From the NCBI GenBank assembly GCA_012521895.1, contig JAAYLK010000089.1:1-36947 (forward strand): DNA of 36,947 bases, read 5' to 3'. How positions within the stretch are numbered: position 1 is the stretch's first letter; every line of letters begins with the position of its first letter. This DNA is from Clostridiales bacterium. GTDB taxonomy: Bacteria > Bacillota > Clostridia > Christensenellales > Aristaeellaceae. This document shows, piece after piece, positions 6,868 to 15,183 of the stretch. The position numbers and the translations under genes are program-made. Under the pieces are notes generated by a model. The model was not told where the DNA came from. It made no database searches and saw nothing but the letters and a program-made list of their open reading frames with translations.

Positions 6868-8061
6868 TTAATCAGCAAAGCCGATCATCCCCGATTCCGC
6901 GCGGCTGGTCTGGTTCTTGACCGAGTGGTTGAGGATTTCACCTTGGAACACCAGCGCGGCCGTGCCGCCGCCGTCCAGGTTCAGGGCTTCCATGGCGCCC
7001 ATCTCGCGCATCTTCTCCGCCATCCAGCCAAAGGTGGCTCCATGGCTTTCATCCTTGCGCCCGGTGACCACCAGGGCGCAGTAGGTGCCGGGAGCCACCA
7101 TGCCCAAGGCGCAGCGCGGCTCGCGGTAGGAGTGGTAGTCCTTGGAGTAAAAATACCGGGGCACCTCGCCGTCGCTCACCAGGGTGGGGCCAAAGGCCCA
7201 GGTATCCGTCACCCCCTGGGCGATGCATTCTAAACCGGTATGGGCATTGGAATCAAAGGTTTGAAGCCTGCCATCGGAAAACAGCGCAAGCACCTCCAAA
7301 GAGGGGAAGCGGCCATGGCTTGGGCTGACGGTGTCATCAGCCATCACAACCCCGTCGCGCACCACCACGCCCACCTTTTCTTTGGCGTGGACGCGGTAGA
7401 CATAGTAGTCATCGGTGATAGCCACAACGATGTCCTCATGGCCCATCAGCATGTCCAGGGTCTGCTGCAGCCTGTGGCCTTCTTTGGCCGATTCGATGCT
7501 CCGCGGCATGCCGCCGTCACGGTAGGCGATGAAGACCTCAAACCACTCCAGCGAGCCCGTTGCCTGCGTGAAGCGGCTGATTTCCACCTTCATGGTGTCG
7601 GACACGTACTGCCACAGGCCCTGGGCCCTGTCCTTGAACACATAGGGCGCCTGCCCGGGCAGCAGAAAACCCCTGTCATCCGTTGGCAGCATGTGCGGGG
7701 GCAGGTTCATCACGCTGTCAGGCGCGGTGTCGCAAAAAGGCCTGTCCTCCGGAAGCGGCGCTTTGATGGCTTCCTTGGCGTACAGCGCGTCCAGGGTGGC
7801 CTGGTCGGCCTCCCCGGTGCCGGGCAGGTTGTTCAGTTCCTGAAACCAAGTCACCGCTTCCGCGGTTGACTTGGTGTAGTCCCTGGTGGCTTTCTTGATG
7901 GTGGAAAGATAGCCCAGGTCAAACAGGCGGTGCTTGAGTTTAAGCACCTCATTGCCGCTGTCCTGAAGTGACAAAGCCCCTGCCCGGCCGGGGAAACCCG
8001 GCCAGAGCAGAAGCAGTGCCAACAGGATGCCGACAGAGCGTTTCAATCGGCGTGTATTCAT
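6868..8061 (-). CDS. Secreted phosphodiester glycosidase (NAGPA-like) with peptidoglycan-binding domain
   Basis: A 397-residue protein. A signal peptide (about residues 1-29, with a hydrophobic core and GRAGALS end) precedes a PG_binding_1 domain (about 33-95: SGNEVLKLKHRLFDLGYL, then TAEAVTWFQ and G.AD..TLDALY). The C-terminal half (about 220-397) is a NAGPA/phosphodiester glycosidase domain with GTYCALVVTGR, SHGATFGWMAEKM and ALNLDGGGTAALV. The family removes N-acetylglucosamine from phosphodiesters; the exact substrate in bacteria is mostly unknown. The likely site is the cell wall. Its ATG is one base from the potD stop, so it is the last gene of the pot operon, an unusual partner for polyamine import. 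Confidence 0.85.
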   Translation of the reverse strand: MNTRRLKRSVGILLALLLLWPGFPGRAGALSLQDSGNEVLKLKHRLFDLGYLSTIKKATRDYTKSTAEAVTWFQELNNLPGTGEADQATLDALYAKEAIKAPLPEDRPFCDTAPDSVMNLPPHMLPTDDRGFLLPGQAPYVFKDRAQGLWQYVSDTMKVEISRFTQATGSLEWFEVFIAYRDGGMPRSIESAKEGHRLQQTLDMLMGHEDIVVAITDDYYVYRVHAKEKVGVVVRDGVVMADDTVSPSHGRFPSLEVLALFSDGRLQTFDSNAHTGLECIAQGVTDTWAFGPTLVSDGEVPRYFYSKDYHSYREPRCALGMVAPGTYCALVVTGRKDESHGATFGWMAEKMREMGAMEALNLDGGGTAALVFQGEILNHSVKNQTSRAESGMIGFAD

Positions 8062-8062
8062 C

Positions 8063-9100
8063 TTACTTCGCGTTCTTTACCATGCCCCAGTAGGTATCAT
8101 AAAGCAGTTTGATGTCGTTGTTGTCGTGGAAGAACTCGCAGTTGTCAATGGTCTCCTGGGAGGGGTTGAGGTTGGGGTTGCTGGTGTATTCCTCGCCCAT
8201 CAATTCAATGGCGGCCTTGTTGGGGCTGGAATACTCGATGTACTCGGCGTTCATCTGCGCGACATCGGGCCGGCAGAGGAAGTCGATGAACTTCAGCGCG
8301 TTTTCGTAGTTGGCGGCGTTGGCCGGGATGACCATGCCGTCCACCCAGACATTGCTGCCCTCCTTGGGCACCACATAGGCCAGGTCTTCATTTTCGTTGA
8401 TGGCGTACTGGGCGTCGCCGGACCAGACCAGCGCAAGGGCGGCCTCGCCATTGATCATCTTGTCCTTGGTCTCGTCCACCTGATAAGCCTTGACGATGCC
8501 CTTTTGCTTTTGCTCAATCAGCAGGTTGGCGGCCGCCTGGATTTCCAGGGGGTTTTTAGAATTGACGGAATAGCCCAGGTACTTCAGCGCCACGCCCAGG
8601 GCGTCGCGGGGAGAGTCCATCATGAAGACATCTTTCTGGTATTTCTCATCAAACAGCACGCCCCAGGAATCCACGGGCTCGGTCACCTTGGTGGTGTCAT
8701 AGAGGATGCCCACCGTGCCCCACATGTAGGGGATGGAGAACTTGTGCTCCGGGTCGTAGTCGGGGTTTTGCAGCCATTCCAGGGTGTTGACAGAATTGGG
8801 CACCTGCGCAAAATCAATCTCCTGCAGCAGGCCTTCGGCGATCATGCGCTCGATGGCGTAGTCGGAGGGGAAGACGACGTCGATGTTGCCTGTGCTGTTG
8901 CGCACCTGCACCAGCATGTCCTCATTGAGGGTGAAGTTCATGTAGTTGACCTTGATGCCGGTCTCTTCCTCAAACAGCGCGATGGCCTCATCGGCGATGT
9001 AGTCATACCAGTTATACACATTGACCGTGCCCTGCGCGAAAGCGCCGGTCATGGACAGGGACAGCAGCACCACCAGGGCTAAAAGTACAAGTTTTTTCAC
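8063..9100 (-). CDS. potD: Spermidine/putrescine ABC transporter substrate-binding protein
   Basis: A 345-residue PotD-family protein that delivers polyamines to PotBC. I chose the GTG at 9100: AAGGAGG sits 7 bases upstream and the protein then starts with a normal signal peptide (VKKLVLLAL... ending GAFAQ). A longer frame would place an odd Cys-rich stretch first. Family landmarks: NWYDYI, EEETGIKVNY, FPSDYAIERM, PYMWGTVGILYD, VWSGDAQ and VWVDGMVIPANA. The Trp residues that cage the ligand in E. coli PotD appear to be kept, unlike in the orphan at 3838. There is no lipobox Cys, so anchoring to the membrane is not evident. Fifth gene of the operon. Confidence 0.93.
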   Translation of the reverse strand: MKKLVLLALVVLLSLSMTGAFAQGTVNVYNWYDYIADEAIALFEEETGIKVNYMNFTLNEDMLVQVRNSTGNIDVVFPSDYAIERMIAEGLLQEIDFAQVPNSVNTLEWLQNPDYDPEHKFSIPYMWGTVGILYDTTKVTEPVDSWGVLFDEKYQKDVFMMDSPRDALGVALKYLGYSVNSKNPLEIQAAANLLIEQKQKGIVKAYQVDETKDKMINGEAALALVWSGDAQYAINENEDLAYVVPKEGSNVWVDGMVIPANAANYENALKFIDFLCRPDVAQMNAEYIEYSSPNKAAIELMGEEYTSNPNLNPSQETIDNCEFFHDNNDIKLLYDTYWGMVKNAK

Positions 9101-9113
9101 GAAATGGCCTCCT

Positions 9114-9890
9114 TTATTTCTTTTCCTGGCTGAGGTTGGCGCGGTGGTTGACCAGCAGCAGCAACACCAGCAGGGCGACAAACATCAGCGCGCTCAGCGC
9201 GTTCATCGTAGGTTTTATACCCTTTCGGGCTTCGGAATAAATCAGCGTGGACAGGTTTTGGATCAGCGGGCTGGTCGTAAAGTAGGAAATGGTGAAGTCA
9301 TCCAGCGACAAGGTGAAACTTAGCAGCGCGCCGGTGATGACGCCGGGCATCACAAAGGGCAGCACCACTTTGCGCAGGGCGTAGCCCGGGGTGGCGCCCA
9401 GGTCCAGCGCGGCCTCATAGCTGAACTTGTTCATCTGCTTTAAGCGCGGCATCACCGATAAAATCACATAGGGGATGTTGAAGGTGACGTGCGCCAGCAG
9501 CATGGTGATGTACCCGCGGGAGACCCTACTGAAGATGAACAGCAGCATCAGGGAGATGCCGGTGACGATGTCGGGCATGGTCATGGGGATGTTGGTCAGC
9601 GTCATCATCAGCCCCTGGGAGCGCTTTTGCATGGCGTGGATGCCAATGGCCGCCATGGTGCCCAGCACCGTCGCGATGGCTGCCGCCAGCAGGGCGATGG
9701 TGACGGTGATGTACAGCGCGTTCATGATGGCCGGGGAGTTGAACAGGTCGATGTACCACTTGAGCGAAAAGCCTTCCCACTTGGCGCGGCTGATGCCGGC
9801 GTTGAAGGACTGCACAATCAGCACGATGATGGGCACATACAAAAACAGCAAAATCAAGGCGAGGTAACCGCGTTTGAACAGCTTGCTCAT
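9114..9890 (-). CDS. potC: Spermidine/putrescine ABC transporter permease
   Basis: A 258-residue inner-membrane permease with about six membrane helices. It carries the EAA loop that docks on the ATPase (EAALDLGATPGYALRKVVLP, about residues 170-190), followed by the typical SFTLSLDDFTISYFTT stretch of PotC. Its ATG overlaps the stop of potB (ATGA), so the two are translated together, and it is followed by potD. Order and length match the classical potABCD system. Confidence 0.93.
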   Translation of the reverse strand: MSKLFKRGYLALILLFLYVPIIVLIVQSFNAGISRAKWEGFSLKWYIDLFNSPAIMNALYITVTIALLAAAIATVLGTMAAIGIHAMQKRSQGLMMTLTNIPMTMPDIVTGISLMLLFIFSRVSRGYITMLLAHVTFNIPYVILSVMPRLKQMNKFSYEAALDLGATPGYALRKVVLPFVMPGVITGALLSFTLSLDDFTISYFTTSPLIQNLSTLIYSEARKGIKPTMNALSALMFVALLVLLLLVNHRANLSQEKK

Positions 9891-10876
9891 ATGGTGCTGG
9901 CCCCCTCTCCCTCCGGGTCAAACTTGCGCAGCAAGGTCAGTGACATCAGGATCAGCACCATCATGATCAGGCTCAAGGCGCTGCCGACGTTCCAGTTGTC
10001 CGCCGAGAGGAAGGTGCGCTCAATGAGGTCGCCGAACATCTCGGTGTTGCCCCCACCCAGCACGCGGGGAATGAAGAAGGTGGTGACAGAGGGCATGAAC
10101 ACCATGGTGATGCCCGAGATCACCCCGGGCAGGGAAAGGGGCGCTGTCACCCGCCAAAAAGTGAGCCGCTCGTTGGCGCCCAGGTCCATGGCGGCCTCGG
10201 ACAGCTTGGCGTCCTGCTTGGACAGGGAATTGTAAATGGGAAAGACCATGAAGGGCAGGTAGTTGTATACCATGCCCAGCAGCACCGCCTGGGAGTTGTA
10301 CATCAATTGCATCCGGGGCAGGCCCAGGGCCTGGATGATGGTGTTGATGAGGCCGTTGTCCTCCAGCAGGCTCATCCAGGCGATGGTGCGCAGAAGGAAG
10401 TTCATCCACATGGGGATGATGAACAAAATGACCAGGGTGGAGCCCAGCTTGAAGTGCCGGTCTGCCATGAACAGCGCCGCCGGGTAGCCCAGCACCAGGC
10501 AGATCACCGTGCACAGGAAGGCCATCCAGAGCGAGTAGACCAGGGTGTCCACGTTGACCACGCCACGGGCGATGCCCATGTCCGCGGGGTTGACGCCCAT
10601 CTGAACCAGCTGCTTGCTCATCTCATAGTTGCTGTCCCAGAAGGTCTTGAAGTTTTCCAGGGTAAAGGCGCCGCTTTTGTCGGTGAAGGCGTAAAAGCCA
10701 ATCAGCAGCAGCGGAATCAGCGTGAACACCACAATCCACAAGCCGTAGGGAAAAGCGAAGAGGGTGCGTTTGACGCCGCGGTTGCGCCGGACGCTGTAGA
10801 CAATCATCGCCACAAAGCCGGCCAGGCCCAGCAGCATCAGCCAGGTCGCCCAGGCAGGGAAGGCCATCCTGTTCAT
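9887..10876 (-). CDS. potB: Spermidine/putrescine ABC transporter permease with extra N-terminal helix
   Basis: A 329-residue permease. Standard PotB is about 275-290 residues; here an additional N-terminal membrane helix (about residues 9-27) followed by a basic linker (RRNRGVKR) precedes the usual first helix. The EAA motif is [44 protein letters not shown] is also typical of PotB. The start overlaps the potA stop by four bases and the stop overlaps the potC start by four, indicating tight coupling. The extra helix is unexplained, but it lies in the same frame with no internal start that has a better ribosome binding site. Confidence 0.92.
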   Translation of the reverse strand: MNRMAFPAWATWLMLLGLAGFVAMIVYSVRRNRGVKRTLFAFPYGLWIVVFTLIPLLLIGFYAFTDKSGAFTLENFKTFWDSNYEMSKQLVQMGVNPADMGIARGVVNVDTLVYSLWMAFLCTVICLVLGYPAALFMADRHFKLGSTLVILFIIPMWMNFLLRTIAWMSLLEDNGLINTIIQALGLPRMQLMYNSQAVLLGMVYNYLPFMVFPIYNSLSKQDAKLSEAAMDLGANERLTFWRVTAPLSLPGVISGITMVFMPSVTTFFIPRVLGGGNTEMFGDLIERTFLSADNWNVGSALSLIMMVLILMSLTLLRKFDPEGEGASTI

Positions 10877-11964
10877 GCGGTTGCTTCCTCCGCGTCCTTA
10901 TCCTCAGCCTCAATCTCAAGCGGCATGGGCTTCATGATGTGGATGTTGAAGGGAATGACATCCAGCCCCACCGTGGAGCCTTCCGGCTGCATGACGGTGG
11001 AGTGCACCTTGAAGCGCATCGCGCCGGAGTCAATGATCATCTCATAATGCACGCCCTTGAACAGCACGCTGCGCACGATGCCGGTGAGGCGGCCCTGCTC
11101 AGGCGGTACAATCTGCAAATCCTCCGGGCGGATGAGGACGTCCACCGGCGTGTCCTTGCCAAAGCCCTTGTCCACGCAGGGGAAGTCCGCGCCGCAGAAG
11201 TTGACCAGCTCGTCTTGCACCATGGTGCCGCGCACGATGTTGCTTTGCCCGATGAAATTGGCCACAAAGGCGCTCTTGGGTTCGTCATACACGTCCTTGG
11301 GGGTGCCGATCTGCTGGATGTTGCCGTCCTTCATCACCACGATGATGTCCGACATCGTCAGGGCTTCCTCCTGGTCGTGGGTGACAAAGATGAAGGTGAT
11401 GCCCAGCATCTGCTGCATGCGCTTGAGCTCCAACTGCATCTCCTGGCGCAGCTTCAAGTCCAGGGCGCCCAGGGGCTCGTCCAGCAGCAGGACTTCGGGC
11501 TCATTGATGAGGGCGCGGGCGATGGCGATGCGCTGCTGCTGGCCGCCGGACAGGCTTTCCACGCTGCGCTTGCCGTACTGGCGCAGGTTCACAAGGGCCA
11601 ACATCTTTTCCACCCGTTCACGGATCTCGTCCTTGGGGCGCTTGGCGACGTTCAAGCCAAAGGCGATGTTTTCAAACACGTTCAGGTGGGGAAACAAGGC
11701 GTATTTCTGAAAAACCGTGTTGACCTTGCGCTTATAGGGCGGCAGGTCGGTGATGTCCTGGCCATCAAACATGACCCGGCCGGTGGTGGCTTTTTCAAAG
11801 CCGCCGATGATGCGCAGGGTGGTGGTCTTGCCGCAGCCGGAGGGGCCCAGCAGGGTCACAAACTCATTTTTGCGGATATAGAGGTTGATGTCAGACAGCA
11901 CAGTGACGCCGTCATACTCCTTGGACACGTTTTCCAGCGTGATCAGCCTTGGTCTTTCCTGCAT
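10873..11964 (-). CDS. potA: Spermidine/putrescine ABC transporter ATP-binding protein
   Basis: A 363-residue cytoplasmic ATPase that powers PotBC. Walker [10 protein letters not shown] (residues 40-48), signature [15 protein letters not shown], Walker [13 protein letters not shown] and the switch His in [10 protein letters not shown] are all intact. The C-terminal 110 residues form the TOBE_2 regulatory domain of the PotA/MalK group ([11 protein letters not shown]). The ATG is 20 bases after the regulator's stop codon. It may also serve orphan PotD-like proteins. Nothing suggests that it serves the pectin transporter, whose ATPase is missing from the window. Confidence 0.95.
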   Translation of the reverse strand: MQERPRLITLENVSKEYDGVTVLSDINLYIRKNEFVTLLGPSGCGKTTTLRIIGGFEKATTGRVMFDGQDITDLPPYKRKVNTVFQKYALFPHLNVFENIAFGLNVAKRPKDEIRERVEKMLALVNLRQYGKRSVESLSGGQQQRIAIARALINEPEVLLLDEPLGALDLKLRQEMQLELKRMQQMLGITFIFVTHDQEEALTMSDIIVVMKDGNIQQIGTPKDVYDEPKSAFVANFIGQSNIVRGTMVQDELVNFCGADFPCVDKGFGKDTPVDVLIRPEDLQIVPPEQGRLTGIVRSVLFKGVHYEMIIDSGAMRFKVHSTVMQPEGSTVGLDVIPFNIHIMKPMPLEIEAEDKDAEEATA

Positions 11965-11984
11965 ACAGTCCTCCGGGTGGTGAA

Positions 11985-12527
11985 TTAGAATGAAGGCGGC
12001 GTGGAGGCCCAGAGGAACCGGGCTTCTCGCTTGCCGGGGTTTTCGATGTGGTGGGGGCCATCCGGGTGGAGGCAGAAGGACTCCCCCTTGTTGACCATGT
12101 GGCGGATGGAGCCCGTCACCAGGACAACACGGCCGGAGAGGACGTAGCCAAACTCCTCGCCGTCATGGGCGGGGAACTCCGCCGTGCGGCCACCCGGCCC
12201 CAGGGTGACCAGCATGGGCTCCATCTGGTTTTTCTGGGCGCTGGGCACCAGCCAGACGATGCTGCCCTTGAGCAGCTCCTCGTCCTCTTTTTCAAACATG
12301 TCCTCATTGCGAAAGACGATCTTCTCCTGCGCGCTCTCGCTGAAGAACTGTTTCAGCGTCGTGCCCAGGCACTCAATCATGTCCCGCAGGGTGGCGATGG
12401 AGGGCGAGGTCAGGTTGTTTTCCACCTGGGAAATAAACCCCTTACTCAATTCGCAGCGGTCGGCCAGGTCCTCCTGGGTCAGGTTGCGCGACAGCCGCAG
12501 CCTGCGCAAGGTTGCTCCGATATCCAT
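11985..12527 (-). CDS. potR: XRE-cupin transcriptional regulator of the pot operon
   Basis: A 180-residue regulator. Residues about 5-60 are an HTH_3/XRE domain ([43 protein letters not shown]). Residues about 105-175 are a cupin_2 sensor ([27 protein letters not shown]). Proteins of this design (PuuR/PotR type) sense polyamines or related metabolites in many Firmicutes and precede potABCD. It is the first gene of the operon, with AGGAGGAAGC before the ATG, and a perfect inverted repeat lies in its 5' leader. I infer autoregulation and polyamine-responsive control; the symbol follows the context. Confidence 0.88.
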   Translation of the reverse strand: MDIGATLRRLRLSRNLTQEDLADRCELSKGFISQVENNLTSPSIATLRDMIECLGTTLKQFFSESAQEKIVFRNEDMFEKEDEELLKGSIVWLVPSAQKNQMEPMLVTLGPGGRTAEFPAHDGEEFGYVLSGRVVLVTGSIRHMVNKGESFCLHPDGPHHIENPGKREARFLWASTPPSF

Positions 12528-12544
12528 GCTTCCTCCTGCGCCAA

Positions 12545-12565
12545 AAGTTTAGCCAGCCTAAACTT
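12545..12565. promoter_or_regulatory. Probable operator of the XRE-cupin regulator
   Basis: A perfect 8-bp inverted repeat AAGTTTAG-N5-CTAAACTT lies just downstream of the expected transcription start and 18 bases before the regulator's start codon. The position suits autorepression by blocking transcription. Confidence 0.6.
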
Positions 12566-12578
12566 GATGGCAGGTAAC

Positions 12579-12607
12579 ATTAAACCATCCCATGGAAATC
12601 TTGTCAA
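12579..12607 (-). promoter_or_regulatory. Promoter of the polyamine operon
   Basis: On the minus strand: TTGACA (12602-12607), a 17-base spacer and TTTAAT (12579-12584), followed directly by the palindromic operator. Confidence 0.75.
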
Positions 12608-12641
12608 CATTGGAAGCGAAAGCGGATTGTACACAAGGAGA

Positions 12642-12675
12642 AGCCCCCGTTGTGAAAGGCTTCAAAACGGGGGCT
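12642..12675 (-). terminator. Terminator-like hairpin after the EF-G-like gene
   Basis: A 10-bp perfect stem AGCCCCCGTT/AACGGGGGCT with a 14-base loop lies about 50 bases after the stop codon. The following minus-strand bases (TCTCCTTGTG) are only moderately T-rich, so termination strength is uncertain. Confidence 0.6.
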
Positions 12676-12722
12676 CTTAGTCTTGATTGAAAAGCGTTTA
12701 CGGCGCTGACGCGTTGAAGGAA

Positions 12723-14804
12723 TTAATCCTCGTCGTCCTCGTCCTTCTTGGCGGATTCGACGATCTTCTTGGCGACATCGCCCGGCACTTCCTCGTAGCG
12801 CTCAAAGGTCATGGTGAAGGAGCCGCGCGCCTGGGTCATGGAGCGCAGGTCGGTGGCGTACTTGAACATTTCAGACTGCGGGATTTCCGCCACAACCTGC
12901 TGCATGCCGTCCACCTGGTTCATACCCATGATGCGGCCGCGGCGCTTGTTGACGTCGCCCATGATGTCGCCCATGTACTCATCGGGCACCAGCACTTCCA
13001 CGTGCATGATGGGTTCCAGCAGCACGGGGCCGGCGTCCATGCAGCCCTTCTTGTAGGCGATGCGGGCCGCGGTCTTGAACGCCATTTCAGAGGAGTCCAC
13101 AGCGTGGTAGGAGCCGTCATACAGCTTGGCGCGCAGGCCCACCATGGGGTAGCCCGCCAGCACGCCCTTGACGATGTTCTCCCTCAAGCCCTTTTCAACC
13201 GAGGGGATGAAGTTGCGCGGCACCACGCCGCCAACGACAGCGTCGACGAACTCAAAGTCCACATTGGTGTCGCCGATGGGAGAAAACTCAATCCACACGT
13301 CGCCGAACTGGCCATGGCCGCCGGACTGTTTCTTGTGGCGCCCCTGGGCGGAGACGGTCTTGCGGATGGTCTCACGGTAGGGGATCTTGGGGTCTTCCAA
13401 CTGGGCGGTGGCGCCGAACTTGCTGGCCAGCTTGGAGCGCACCACGTCCAGGTGCAGTTCGCCCTGGCCGGAGAGCAAGGTCTCGGTGGTCTCGGCGTTC
13501 TTGCTGGTCCTGATGGAGGGGTCTTCCTCCTGCAGGCGGGCCAGGCCGGTGAAGACCTTGTCTTCCTCACCCTGCTTGGCGGCAAAGACCGCCTTGGTGA
13601 AGCTGGGTTCGGGGAAGGAAAGGCCGGGGAAGCGCACGGGGTTGTTGGGGTCGCACAGGGTGTCCCCGGTGGCGGTGAAGTTGAGCTTGCTCAGCGCCCC
13701 GATGTCGCCGGCGTTGAGCACGGTCATGTTGGTCTGTTTCTTGCCGCGCATCATGAACAGGCCGCCGGATTTCTCGGCCTTCTCCTGGTTGGCGTTGTAC
13801 AGGGCGGTGCCCGGGGTCAGGGTGCCGGAGGTGACCTTCACCAGGGACAGCTTGCCCACGAAGGGGTCGGCCACGGTCTTGAACACGAAGGCGGAGAAGG
13901 GCTCGGCGTTGTCGCACTTGCGGATGACGGGCTCGTCATTCTTGGGGTTGACGCCTTCCATCTCGGTGTTTTCGGGGGAGTTGAGGTAGTCCACCATCAT
14001 GTCCATGAGCTTGGCGACGCCGATGCCGTTGAGGGCGGACACCGCCACCACGGGCACGATTTTGCCGGCCTGCAAGCCCTTGCGGAAGCCCACCAGGATT
14101 TCCTCGTGGCTGAGCTCGCCTTCTTCAAAGAATTTTTCCAGCAGGCTGTCGTCCGCTTCGGCGGCGGCTTCGGTGATCTCTTCAATATAGGAAGCGACCG
14201 CGTCTTCGAGGTCTTTGGGCACGGGCACCTCATTGAGGTTCTTGCCGGCGCCTTCAAAAGCCTTGTTTTCAAGCAGGTTGACAACGCCCTTAAAGGAAGA
14301 GGCGGCGCCAATGGGCACCAGCAGCGGCACAACGCTGGTGCCGTACATGTCGCGCAGCTCGTGGAGCACCTTGTCAAAATCGGCGTTCTCACGGTCCATC
14401 TGGTTGACGATGATCATGCGCCCTGCGCCCGCCTTGGAGGCGGCGTCCCATGCTTTTTCAGCGCCTACGCTGATGCCGCCCACGGAGGACACGACGATGG
14501 CCACCGTGCGCACAACGGACAGCGGGCCAAAGGACTCGCCCACAAAGTCAAAATAACCGGGCAGGTCAATCAGGTTGATCTTGGTCTTCTTCCACTCAAC
14601 CGGCGCCATGGCGCCGGAGATGGAAATGCCGCGCTTGGTCTCTTCCGGGTCAAAGTCCGTGGTGGTGGTGCCGTCTTCCACACGGCCCTGGCGGTCAATG
14701 TTGCCAGCAGCAAAGAGCATCGACTCCGCCAAGGTCGTCTTGCCCTCGCTGCCATGCCCCATCAAGGCGATATTCCGGATGTCTTTTGTCAAATAATCAG
14801 CCAT
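12723..14804 (-). CDS. Elongation factor G-like GTPase (EF-G paralogue)
   Basis: A 693-residue translational GTPase of the EF-G-like subfamily found beside true EF-G in many Firmicutes. G1 is GHGSEGKTT (16-24) rather than AHIDAGKTT, G2 is RGISIS, G3 is DLPGYFDF (80-87) and G4 is NQMD (134-137). Domain IV (GGHGQFGDVW) and V regions are present, and the tail is very acidic (KKDEDDED). The His of DTPGH that activates GTP hydrolysis in EF-G is replaced by Tyr here. I chose the ATG at 14804 because GGGGGGAA precedes it; the ATG five codons earlier lies inside that ribosome binding site. Role unknown; canonical translocation is unlikely to be its only job. Confidence 0.9.
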   Translation of the reverse strand: MADYLTKDIRNIALMGHGSEGKTTLAESMLFAAGNIDRQGRVEDGTTTTDFDPEETKRGISISGAMAPVEWKKTKINLIDLPGYFDFVGESFGPLSVVRTVAIVVSSVGGISVGAEKAWDAASKAGAGRMIIVNQMDRENADFDKVLHELRDMYGTSVVPLLVPIGAASSFKGVVNLLENKAFEGAGKNLNEVPVPKDLEDAVASYIEEITEAAAEADDSLLEKFFEEGELSHEEILVGFRKGLQAGKIVPVVAVSALNGIGVAKLMDMMVDYLNSPENTEMEGVNPKNDEPVIRKCDNAEPFSAFVFKTVADPFVGKLSLVKVTSGTLTPGTALYNANQEKAEKSGGLFMMRGKKQTNMTVLNAGDIGALSKLNFTATGDTLCDPNNPVRFPGLSFPEPSFTKAVFAAKQGEEDKVFTGLARLQEEDPSIRTSKNAETTETLLSGQGELHLDVVRSKLASKFGATAQLEDPKIPYRETIRKTVSAQGRHKKQSGGHGQFGDVWIEFSPIGDTNVDFEFVDAVVGGVVPRNFIPSVEKGLRENIVKGVLAGYPMVGLRAKLYDGSYHAVDSSEMAFKTAARIAYKKGCMDAGPVLLEPIMHVEVLVPDEYMGDIMGDVNKRRGRIMGMNQVDGMQQVVAEIPQSEMFKYATDLRSMTQARGSFTMTFERYEEVPGDVAKKIVESAKKDEDDED

Positions 14805-14858
14805 TGTTGTTCCCCCCATATAAGATTGCGTGTCACGCTTATGCTTGCAACAAGAGAC

Positions 14859-14887
14859 ATCTTACCATGCACGCGCGAACTTGACAA
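14859..14887 (-). promoter_or_regulatory. Promoter of the EF-G-like gene
   Basis: On the minus strand: TTGTCA (14882-14887), a 17-base spacer and TAAGAT (14859-14864), about 55 bases before the chosen start. Confidence 0.65.
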
Positions 14888-15015
14888 GCAAAACGGTAAA
14901 AAGGCGGACAGTCTGCACAAAGCGCAAATCTTGACGCTTTTGCTTTCCTTGTGAAACTGACAAAGCGTGATTTGGCGAAAAATGAAACAGATGCTACCAA
15001 GTGAACAGCGGGATT

Positions 15016-15044
15016 TTGTTCAATTAAACAGCTTTTTGTAATAT
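15016..15044 (+). promoter_or_regulatory. Possible upstream promoter of the pectin operon
   Basis: TTGTTC (15016-15021), a 17-base spacer and TAATAT (15039-15044) lie within an A/T-rich stretch just before the stronger promoter. The rest of the 14820-15183 spacer holds the two divergent promoter regions and no visible gene. Confidence 0.35.
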
Positions 15045-15056
15045 ATAAAATTCGGA

Positions 15057-15085
15057 TTGACAGCCGGCCCGGGCTTTGATAAAGT
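15057..15085 (+). promoter_or_regulatory. Main promoter of the pectin-use plus-strand operon
   Basis: TTGACA (15057-15062), a 17-base spacer and TAAAGT (15080-15085). Transcription would start near 15092, giving a leader of about 90 bases. The leader contains a 10-bp inverted repeat TTGGAAAGCA/TGCTTTCCAA (15133-15163) just before the ribosome binding site. Confidence 0.7.
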
Positions 15086-15097
15086 AGCAATTGGACA

Positions 15098-15107
15098 AAA
15101 ACGTTTT
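15098..15107. promoter_or_regulatory. Palindrome AAAACGTTTT at the transcription start, possible LacI-type operator
   Basis: A 10-base perfect palindrome with a central CG, the general form of LacI-family sites, lies a few bases after the predicted start of the pectin operon. No LacI-family gene is in the window, so the assignment is an inference. Confidence 0.35.
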
Positions 15108-15183
15108 CCCTGCGGGGACCAATAACCCATGTTGGAAAGCACGCGGTTTGCTTGCTTTCCAAGAAAAAACAAGGAGGAACATC

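Noticed and set aside
9101-9181. Longer potD start at 9181
   Set aside because: It would add a Cys/Arg-rich stretch with no family match that overlaps potC. The GTG at 9100 has an ideal ribosome binding site and signal peptide.
10939-11988. A 349-codon open frame opposite potA, and similar long frames opposite potB, potD and the first PotD-like gene
   Set aside because: They are mirror frames of high-GC coding DNA, with no ribosome binding sites or recognisable domains.
12687-14954. A 755-codon open frame on the plus strand opposite the EF-G-like gene
   Set aside because: It is antisense to a well-conserved GTPase and is Gly/His/Val/Leu-rich in the way produced by reversed GC-rich codons. 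It has no domain.
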